Source of the DNA: Nectonema munidae
Lineage: Eukaryota > Nematomorpha > Nectonematoida > Nectonematidae
DNA: 64,000 nt
Assembly: GCA_030549495.1 (NCBI GenBank)
Contig: JAUIRK010000936.1
Coordinates: 930,001-994,000, forward strand
Direction of reading: 5' to 3'
The notes beneath the pieces were generated by a model. That model searched no databases. It was given only the letters and a program-made list of their open reading frames with translations, and was not told the DNA's origin. How positions within the stretch are numbered: the first letter of the stretch is position 1; each line of letters starts with the position of its first letter. Below, in pieces: positions 36,554-44,461 of this stretch. A program made the translations under genes and the position numbers.

Positions 36554-36561
36554 TAACACTA

Positions 36562-37637
36562 AATTTTTATTTTATTGATTAATCTTAAATTGATAACATT
36601 AAGATATTTTTTAGTTTAGATAGCGTGTTTAGTTTTTTCTAAGTGCGACTTGGCTTGGGTAAAGAAGAAATGTATATATTTTTAGATTAAATTTCATCGT
36701 TTTCTCCATTATAAAACACTTTAACATTCAAAAGCATAGAAGAGCTAATATGTAGTTAATGTGCACAATGAATTATTAATCGTCTGGTTAATAATAAAAC
36801 AATCTTATAAATTAACAATTTAAAATCTCTCATTCTAAACTTTACAATGAAGAGAAATGCATCATTTATCTACAAGATAAACAGTACATTTTTTTAATTA
36901 CCTTTAGGTGGCTGGGCCAAAACAGGATAGTACCAAAAAAGAGTGACTTTATTTGAATAGTCGTCTCTTAATTCTTTTTAAATGATATTTTTGAACAGCC
37001 TTACCCGAGTTAAAACTTTGTGATAAAAGCAAAAACTATTTTCACTTAGAGGCCTTAAACGAACAAAGTTTAAGCGATTCTTTTCAAGATAGTGCCTCCT
37101 TATGTATGAAAAACTTATAGATTTCGAGGTGATATATTTTTTTGTAAGTTTACCATCATGTATTAAGTTACTCTCTATTTATCAAACAATCTCTCAAAAT
37201 TATATATACAATATGCTAGAAAATTTTATATTTAAAAAATAGCACTTACAAAATAATGAGTGAAAAGAGAACCTGTTCAATTATAGATCGCCACTATGCT
37301 ATAAGATTAGTCAACCTTGAATTTAACTTACACTGTAATTAACGCCTCTTCGAATTGATATCATAATATAACTCAGTTTTATTCAATAAAACTTAGATTT
37401 CAATCTGAAAATTCTTGTTTTTTCCTAAAAACTTTCTATATATAACTTTAGAATTACTTTTAAAAATAACAATCTTGTTTTTTTCAATGTAATAATGATG
37501 ATATGTTCATTTGTCAAAAAATCCTTGTCCGCTTCTGCTGTATTCATAGCTATGAAGTAAACAGCTCTTGCATAATTGATTGGATTTTTGTCTTCACTTG
37601 TTGAAATCATAAAGCACCTAAATACACTCTATTTTCA
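36562..37637. other. AT-rich sequence with one unexplained 62-codon minus frame
   Basis: The minus frame at 37425-37610 (NPINYARAVYFIAMNTAEA) reads like protein and is preceded by a TTTAG acceptor-like site, but I recognise no family. Otherwise nothing recognised. Confidence 0.3.
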
Positions 37638-37985
37638 AATTCTTGGATGAGTCAAACATGATTATGCAAATGAGTGACAACATAACTGCTTTCAAAATAA
37701 GACTAAGTCTCTGGAAAAAATAATTACTACTAAAAACGGTGACTTTTTTCCATCGCTTAAGACATTGAATTCAGTGATCTGTATTTCACTAGAGGAGTGT
37801 GTGGAATACATTAACAAATTTTAGAAGGAATTCGACAGACGATTCAAAGTATTGAAAGAAACCAACCCACATATTCATATTTTTGAACAACTTTGCTGTT
37901 AATATTCCCTCCTCTTTTCAAACTGAACTTATTGAAACCATCTGAGATTCAGCACCTTTTTTGAAAAAGGTTTTTTTAACATAAG
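37638..37985 (+). pseudogene. hAT transposase fragment, ZBED5/GTF2IRD2-like
   Basis: Broken frames read DNITAFKIRLSLWKK (37670-37715), ISLEECVEYINKF, KEFDRRFKVLKETNPHIHIF (37830-37890) and VNIPSSFQTELIETI (37900-37945). These match the same region of the hAT fossil at 3840-4160 and the family's FxxRFxDFK and MELIEL motifs. Confidence 0.7.
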
Positions 37986-38049
37986 TATTACAGTTTTGAA
38001 CAACGTATCTTTAATTTTGTGAGTTTTTATTTTTAGAAAAATTAAAATC

Positions 38050-38330
38050 AAACAAAAATCGTTTTTGTTGGCAAAAAATGAATTTGCATATCTTTGAAGC
38101 TTTTTATATGTAAACCGATATTACATTTATTGCACTTTTTGCTTGTTTGAGATTTGCAGTAACGACTACGCCATCTTTTTACCATCATAATTCAATTCAT
38201 CACAAAGTTCTTTTCTTGCAAACGATTTATCAGGTCTTGGTGAGTTAAAATCCCGGTTGAGCAAATATTTTACTATATTTCTTCTAAAAGCAAGATCATA
38301 AGAAGAGGCTGTTTGCCATCTGTAAACCAA
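38050..38330 (-). pseudogene. piggyBac C-terminal fragment
   Basis: Minus-strand WQTASSYDLAFRRNIVKYLL, then RKELCDELNYDGKK, then, after a stop and frameshift, YCKSQTSKKCNKCNIGLHI. This fits the end of piggyBac transposases (helical linker, RYDG-like motif, Cys-rich finger). A TTAA-flanked CTAGTGTTAA end at 38860-38869 matches, inverted, the terminus of the piggyBac at 29707 and may be this element's 5' end. Confidence 0.65.
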
Positions 38331-38375
38331 AGTTGAAAAAAGTTAAAAAGTAACAGCAAATGTAAAAAAATTACT

Positions 38376-38415
38376 CAGATCAAGTAACGAATCTCATTCT
38401 TCGTTACTTGATCTG
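38376..38415. repeat. Perfect 16-bp inverted repeat, 8-nt loop
   Basis: CAGATCAAGTAACGAA (38376-38391), loop TCTCATTC, then the exact reverse complement (38400-38415). It lies in the piggyBac remnant region. No T-run or coding context explains it. Confidence 0.9.
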
Positions 38416-39214
38416 AAAGTGTGGATGCACTTAGTGCCCTGGACTGCAGCAATTACTTTAGATACATGCTTAACAATGTCAACATTGCGCTAGCTGCTCA
38501 ACTGTATGATACAATGTAAGAATGGAATGATTATTATCATTTTATATTTTATGTTGTTTTTTACAAAAAATATTTTCCAAATTTTCATAAATTTACTTAT
38601 TTTTTGATCGTCCAAAATGAGATATAAACAAAAAACTTTAAGTAAAAAAGAGCGAACATTAAAATTTTCTTGAAAAAATGTACATTTGGTTTTGATTGAC
38701 TTCGACATGAGATGGTCATTTAACTACAATGAAAATGATATCAAAAATGCAGTTATCGATTTTAGGAAATTTCACGAAGTTTGAAGGAATATAATTCAGT
38801 CTATTTTATATATGTTTTAGTTGAGGGGGGTGGCTAAAATGCCTTTCTCCCTGTCACTGCTAGTGTTAACTTTGGGATTTTAAGTTTTCATTTTATTTAG
38901 TTACTAAATAGTGAAATTTTTATCTTATATATAGGTTGTTATATAATGCAATGTGAGAAACTGTTGATTTTAATTAAGGGCAGAGTTTAAAAATTGTTAA
39001 ATCAATGTATGAATTGATAATATTAACCCCAAGCTCATCACAGTAAGGGAATTTTTTGCTATTTTATCAAATATGATAAGCCACTAACTTTGTAACGTAA
39101 TAAAAATCATCGACATATAGAGGCATTTTTTGATTTAATATCCTAAAATATATTTGCTTAAGACACGATTTGATTGAATGTGATAAAAATGGGAAGAAAT
39201 GTGTAGCGAAGCCA
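38416..39214. other. AT-rich region upstream of SNRNP35
   Basis: Presumed SNRNP35 promoter and 5' UTR, plus the solo piggyBac-like end at 38860-38869. No TATA or initiator motif can be singled out in such AT-rich DNA. Confidence 0.35.
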
Positions 39215-39724
39215 ATGCCCTCTAAAGAGTACTTCTGTCACAGAGAATACGATCCAAAAAAAGTTGGCTTTCCTATTTCGCATCGTAACAATAAGGATTG
39301 TTTTCATGATAAAGCATTGCTAAATGCGTCGAAGCAGAAGTACAAAATAAAGGCTGCAAGAAATGAAGACCCTTCAAGCCTCTTCATAGCTCGATTAAAC
39401 ATCTCTACGGATGAAGAGGCCTTGCATAAATACTTCTGTGTTTTTGGAGAAATTATAAGTGTTGATGTTGTTAGGGATATTGGAACAGGCATGTCTAAGT
39501 GTTACGCTTTTATTTGCTATGCCAAACGCGAGCATGCTGAGAAGGCATATGCACGTGGGAACGGAATGGAGATTGATGGAAATATTATTCTTGTAGATTT
39601 TGTGATGCAAAAAAGGTTGAAAAATTGGAAGCCTAGAAGATTGGGTGGTGGTTTTGGTGGCAAAATTAGCTCAGGACAACTTCGATTTGGTTGTAGGGCA
39701 CTGCCCTTTAAGCATAAACAATAA
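39215..39724 (+). CDS. SNRNP35: U11/U12 small nuclear ribonucleoprotein 35 kDa protein
   Basis: Minor-spliceosome protein of the U11/U12 di-snRNP, related to U1-70K (family knowledge). I chose the ATG at 39215 (169 residues) because MPSKEYFCHREYDPKKVG lines up with the family N-terminus. The open frame continues upstream, but only from a TTG. An RRM follows: RNP2 LFIARL (residues 56-61) and RNP1 KCYAFICY (95-102). Then comes the strongly conserved post-RRM signature PRRLGGGFGGK (140-150) with SGQLRFG. Oddities: RNP1 has Cys where KGYAF is usual, and RFGGR reads RFGCR. The long Arg/Glu/Asp-rich tail of vertebrate SNRNP35 (about 246 residues) is absent, the frame stopping soon after the signature. 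Single exon. INTS7 starts 187 bp downstream on the same strand. Confidence 0.93.
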   Translation: MPSKEYFCHREYDPKKVGFPISHRNNKDCFHDKALLNASKQKYKIKAARNEDPSSLFIARLNISTDEEALHKYFCVFGEIISVDVVRDIGTGMSKCYAFICYAKREHAEKAYARGNGMEIDGNIILVDFVMQKRLKNWKPRRLGGGFGGKISSGQLRFGCRALPFKHKQ

Positions 39725-39883
39725 TGGTGTCACTTTGAGGATTTCTTCTTTTAGTTGATAAAAGTGTGGTAGCTAAAGATTACTATTATATATTTTTGAT
39801 ACACATTCTTTGGGATGAATAACTATGAATGGTTAAGGATTGATGTTATACAGAAATGACTTCATACATAATTTTCCATAAAA

Positions 39884-39903
39884 CTTATTTTATTCTTATT
39901 AAG
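39884..39903 (+). promoter_or_regulatory. Acceptor-like site just upstream of the INTS7 ATG
   Basis: A pyrimidine-rich run CTTATTTTATTCTTATTAAG ends in AG at 39902-39903, eight bases before the INTS7 ATG. It could be a 3' splice site for a 5' UTR intron or a spliced-leader trans-splice acceptor, or chance. Confidence 0.35.
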
Positions 39904-39911
39904 AAGTTCAA

Positions 39912-42722
39912 ATGTGTGTAAGTGAGATGAGTGCTAATCTAGAGTTGGTGAAGTTAGACAAAGGCTTTCGATCATTAAATTTGGCTTTGCAATGTGAATC
40001 CATTCTGAAACTTCCTGCCCTTTTTGATGCATATCCCTTTCCTATCATCATAAATAGTGGCCTTTTAAAGCTCTCACAGGTTTTCCATTCTTCTATCTCG
40101 AACTTTGCTCGTCTTCATGTTGTCATCGTTTTGAAGCAGATTTATAACAAACACATTAGCAAACTCATAACAAAAGAAGAGTTCTTACGACGCATACTGG
40201 CTGTTACTCATAGCAATGATGTTATCGCACGCTCTCTCACTTTGTATTGCCTTGGTTATATCGCGAGTGTTTTACCTGAAGACAAGGCAATGCAATACTT
40301 CGTTAATCTCAGCTTAGATTCCTGTGATGAAATTGAGTTGAGCGCTGCTATTTTTGCATCGCGTCAAATTGGTGAGCACTCTTCTTCATTCTGTGAAGCG
40401 ATATTTGATAAAATTTGTTATATTATTTCTTTCGTTTCATCACCGTTTTCACTTAAATTTCGCATCGTTTCTTCTATCAAAGATATGCGCTTTACGTTAG
40501 AAAATAGTGTTCAAATTTTTGACACACTAAAACGAGGCTTGCAAAATTTTCCATGTCAGCATTTTACCTTACTTAGCATTGACAGTATTGGCTACTTGTC
40601 CACCAAATCTGCATTAAATATAACCAATAATATTGACACATTACTTCAGCTTGCAGTCACAGACATTCGTCGTAATGTTAGAAGTTTCGCTTTTAAGCAG
40701 TTGCGAATTATAGCTGAAAAAAGACCAAGCAAATGGAGGCCCCATCATATTGAAAAATTAGTTTCACAGCTTATATTCAATCAAGACAACTTTGAAATGA
40801 AAGTAGAAATTTTAAATCTCCTTTCTCATTACTTCGAATCTCTAATCTTGTTAAATGCTGACTGCTTTTGCGAAGTTAAAAAACTTAAAGATAGTGTAGA
40901 TATACTCATCAAAATGTGTGCTCTGCTCTCTTACGACTATGAAAATATTAGCCTAGCATTTTACGCGTCCAAAACATTTTTCTGCTTGACTACATTAACT
41001 TTAAAAAAAGGCGAAGGTGAAGTTTTGCTGCACTCGCCCATCCTTATTTCTAAGGCTGCTTTTTTTGATTTGACAAGTGAGATTGTGTCGAATGATACTC
41101 ATGGAGAAAAATTTATGAAAGAATACTTTTTGTCTCTAAAATATATATCTATGCTTTATAACCAAATTGCACTACCCTATCAAGAAGACATTGAAATTAT
41201 TTTGAAACATTTGGAAAAATTAATTAATTCTGCATCTGAGAAGCATTTGAAAATTTTTGTAAAGTTTTTTTCAGACTCACTCTTTACTAGAAATAATATT
41301 TTTGAAAATCTTACACAGTACCATAAAGATAATTTGGAAAGGATTTTGAAATTTTTTTTTACGTTTTCTGAAGAAATTATTATTAAGTTTTTGAATCCTT
41401 TGTGCAAGTTTATTTTTGTATGTAATTTAGATTCTAATAATTTTGAAAATAACATTAATATCTTGATAGAAAATACCTTGCAGAATGACTCTTGGTATTT
41501 ATATAAGCTAGGTAGAGTGTGTATGCTCTACTCCAGATATTACCTTGCTTATAAAATATTTTTAAAGTTAGTTCTTTTGCCTATAAGCGATGGATCTTGT
41601 TATTGGTTTAAAACTTGTGTCAATATTTGTCAAGCCGAAATGCAATTGGATTCCTATTATACCACCAGTAACCTTATGTCAAACTCCGGGCATCCTAAAT
41701 TCAACCAATTAAATTCTGTTTACAACTTTTATTCAAAAGCTGTTCAGTCTTCTATGTTTATGTCACATGATAAAGTTAAAAAATCTAGATACAATTTCAG
41801 AGAAAAGTTTCTAAATCTTCGTTTTCGTTGCATTGATCTCTTCAATCAGATCATCATTCATTTAAAGACTTATATGCTTATGTGCAGTAATAAATACGAT
41901 AACACACTGTTTTCCTGTTACTCCGAAAGAGAACTATATCAATGCATTTTATCTCTTGAGGAATTAATCACATCCTGTAAAGATATGTACAGATCATGTT
42001 TTGATGCTGATTCACCGTCATTACATTTTATGCAGTTTTTTATCTCGCACATACAACTTATTTACACAGTGTTGGTTTTTGTTGTGAGCCGAGATATCCA
42101 ATACCTAAGCGTATCCCTTTGTGATTTCAAAACTTCATCCTCAAGACATTCACTTTCATATAATCGCAAAGTCTCAAAAAGTTTCGACCTGCTAAATCTT
42201 TTACTAACAAGCATTTCGCAAAAGAAAGATATTCCAAATGAAGCTATTTTAAAGGCAGTTGGCATTCTTCTTAATCTGTTTTATACTTCATACAACATTC
42301 CTTCTATCTTCTTCAAATCGCATCAAAACACGTTTCTCACATTAAAAATTCAACCTGAGGGTAAAAACTCTATTGAATCAGTGAAAGTCAATGCTCAAAG
42401 CTCTTTGGTAGTAAAGGTAGAAGGAATCATCAATCATGGCAACAATCGGGAAGTCTACAGGAAAGTTGAACGTCTCAAAGTGAAGATTGCGTCATTTCCC
42501 AAGTCGATTTATTCACACTCAAAGCAGGAAAATAAGCTACACTTTCAAAACCTTTTAGAAAAAACTTGCGAAATTGATAATGATTACTTTGAATGTGATT
42601 TCTTACTCAATTTTATTGAGTTGGGTGAACACAAAGTTAAGATCGATTGTCATATAATAGATGAAAATGACTTTGAATGGTTTATCAATGATTGTAACAG
42701 CTTTAAAGTTATAGTTATTTAA
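39912..42722 (+). CDS. INTS7: Integrator complex subunit 7
   Basis: INTS7 is a helical-repeat scaffold subunit of Integrator, which cleaves snRNA 3' ends and prematurely terminated Pol II transcripts in the nucleus (family knowledge). The 936-residue frame is close to the roughly 960 of vertebrate INTS7. Family landmarks are at the N-terminus: LVKLDKGFRSLNLALQCESI, YPFPIIINSGLLKLS, then EEFLRRILAVTHSNDVIARS (about residues 12-110), the start of the armadillo-like array. The middle is Leu-rich helical repeats, and the C-terminus is a beta-rich segment (PSIFFKSHQNTFLTLKIQPE) as in the family. Two ATGs lie close together (39912, and codon 6); the first is used here. Single exon, no stops. AATAAA overlaps the stop codon. 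It follows SNRNP35 on the same strand and converges on POLR1C. Confidence 0.92.
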   Translation: MCVSEMSANLELVKLDKGFRSLNLALQCESILKLPALFDAYPFPIIINSGLLKLSQVFHSSISNFARLHVVIVLKQIYNKHISKLITKEEFLRRILAVTHSNDVIARSLTLYCLGYIASVLPEDKAMQYFVNLSLDSCDEIELSAAIFASRQIGEHSSSFCEAIFDKICYIISFVSSPFSLKFRIVSSIKDMRFTLENSVQIFDTLKRGLQNFPCQHFTLLSIDSIGYLSTKSALNITNNIDTLLQLAVTDIRRNVRSFAFKQLRIIAEKRPSKWRPHHIEKLVSQLIFNQDNFEMKVEILNLLSHYFESLILLNADCFCEVKKLKDSVDILIKMCALLSYDYENISLAFYASKTFFCLTTLTLKKGEGEVLLHSPILISKAAFFDLTSEIVSNDTHGEKFMKEYFLSLKYISMLYNQIALPYQEDIEIILKHLEKLINSASEKHLKIFVKFFSDSLFTRNNIFENLTQYHKDNLERILKFFFTFSEEIIIKFLNPLCKFIFVCNLDSNNFENNINILIENTLQNDSWYLYKLGRVCMLYSRYYLAYKIFLKLVLLPISDGSCYWFKTCVNICQAEMQLDSYYTTSNLMSNSGHPKFNQLNSVYNFYSKAVQSSMFMSHDKVKKSRYNFREKFLNLRFRCIDLFNQIIIHLKTYMLMCSNKYDNTLFSCYSERELYQCILSLEELITSCKDMYRSCFDADSPSLHFMQFFISHIQLIYTVLVFVVSRDIQYLSVSLCDFKTSSSRHSLSYNRKVSKSFDLLNLLLTSISQKKDIPNEAILKAVGILLNLFYTSYNIPSIFFKSHQNTFLTLKIQPEGKNSIESVKVNAQSSLVVKVEGIINHGNNREVYRKVERLKVKIASFPKSIYSHSKQENKLHFQNLLEKTCEIDNDYFECDFLLNFIELGEHKVKIDCHIIDENDFEWFINDCNSFKVIVI

Positions 42723-42726
42723 TAAA
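42721..42726 (+). terminator. Poly(A) signal overlapping the INTS7 stop
   Basis: AATAAA shares bases with the TAA stop (42720-42722). A second AATAAA lies at about 42745. Confidence 0.6.
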
Positions 42727-43198
42727 TGTATTATCCTCAATTTAAATAAATTTTTAACTTAATTAACTATAGGTTTCCTTGTCTTATACTTTTGATAGAC
42801 AGTTGTCCTTGGACTGGGTTAATGTAAATAAATATAGTGATAATCGGTTTTACGGCTAGATTCTCAGCAAGCTAGGGTTCAGTCGGTTTAATTACAACTA
42901 TGGATGTTCACGCTATTTGTTCAATTGTATCATATCCCCTGTATTATTGCAAATAACAAAAGGAAGCTAGGCAGCATATATAGCATTCATTTTCATAAAA
43001 GCAAAACTCATGAAAACCTCCCTTTTTACAAAGGTCTGCAACCAAAAAAATTTCATCCTTTATCACGCTGATTTCAAATTTAGCCCTAAAACTGTTGCAT
43101 CACATCAGGTTTTTTCATAATATTCAATTTAGCATTCATATATTTCGCAGTGTTATAACTATTTAAAATACATTATTATATATATTATTTTATGCTAA

Positions 43199-44345
43199 TT
43201 GGAGTGAAGTTGGGGACCAAGATAAGAACTGGACTACTCATATAGTTTGTTCAATATGTTTTAAAGAATTGAGGCAGTGGACAAAAGGTGAAAAGAAGGC
43301 TATGCGCTTCGGTGTTCCAATGATATGGTAGGAGCAGATAAACCACAATGATGATTGCTATTTCTGTACATTCAAAGTCCAAGAGCATAGCTCGAAGACA
43401 AGGAAAAATATTCCTATCCGAATTTTCCATCAGTGTTGCGACCTATTCTTCATGAACCTCAACTGTTTGGTCAGAGTGAATTAAATGATCTGGTGAGAGA
43501 TCTAGGTCCCATAAAGGAATCAACAGAGCTTTTAGGTTCAAGACTTAAATCTAAGATCTATTAGCTCAAGGTACATCATTCCCCTGGTATTGTTATCGTG
43601 AGAAGGCGCTGGTCTATTTTGTCCAACAAAATAACTTAGTGTATTTCACTAGACCGAAAGGACTCGCACAAAAGTTTGGTATGTTATAACAATGGAGAAT
43701 ACTAATGGAGAATCTTATTGATTCATCTAAAAGAAGTCTTAAAGCCGTTCTTTTGCAAAATATTAATAAGCATGCTTCAATTCCTGTCAAACACTAGGTA
43801 TTTATGGGAAAGTCCTATGAAAATTTGTTCGTTATTTTAGACAGGATCAATTATAAAGATTACAACTGCATGATTTAAATATGGTATATATCAGTCGCGG
43901 ATCCAGAAATTTCTTATAGGGGGAATTTTTTTGCAATTTTGCTAAAAGTCTTCAGAGAATACGACATCTGTACTTTTAGAATCACTAATTACCTGTTTTC
44001 ATATTTTTAACATTATTTTGCCATGAATAAATTTATTTTTTATACATGTAAGGGTAATTTTCGGAGCCATTTTTCATAGGCCCCCCTTGGATCCGCCACT
44101 GGTATATACGTTTCTGGGACATTGGATTCAAGAACCTTGGCCTTGTAGGGATTCACTCGCACCAGAAACAAAGCTCTTGTGAGAGAGTTTAGTGGATTCT
44201 AAAAAAATTCTACTGTTCGCTGCTATAACGGGCACTTGGGGGTCCAATTGTTTTGGAGTAAAAATTTGGTGTTTTACCAAGATTTGGGAGAATTTATACA
44301 TGAATGGTTAAAGAACCTTAACGTCTCACGTAGAGGGTATTTGAT
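43199..44345 (+). pseudogene. Fossil of an unnamed multi-copy metazoan ORF family (fossil 1)
   Basis: Frames run WTTHIVCSICFKELRQWTKG, KKAMRFGVPMIW and HNDDCYFC (43225-43370). After a shift come SVLRPILHEPQLFGQSEL and NDLVRDLG with STELLGSRLK (43430-43560), then LIDSSKRSLKAVLLQNI with NKHASIP (43715-43785), and SLVDSKKILL beyond a MITE (44180-44210). I have seen this motif order in predicted uncharacterised arthropod and cnidarian proteins, but I know no assigned function. CxxC and CYFC suggest metal binding. At least five stops or shifts and a hAT MITE (43892-44101) break it. It may derive from a mobile element. Confidence 0.65.
43892..44101. mobile_element. Non-autonomous hAT element (MITE), 210 bp
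   Basis: Left end CAGTCGCGGATCCAGAAA; right end inverted CAGTGGCGGATCCAAGG. Target duplication GTATATAT / GTATATAC (43884-43891, 44102-44109; one mismatch). Inserted into the fossil ORF at 43199-44345. Confidence 0.9.
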
Positions 44346-44400
44346 TTGCCCTTAAATATGATAAGTTAGAATTTATATATAATGAAAATATTGTTGAATT

Positions 44401-44406
44401 TTTATT
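44401..44406 (-). terminator. Poly(A) signal for POLR1C
   Basis: AATAAA on the minus strand, about 56 bases past the POLR1C stop. A second copy lies a few bases away. Confidence 0.55.
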
Positions 44407-44461
44407 ATTTATTTTACTATTTTAAAACATAACATGTCATTAACATTTGTGAATATATGGA

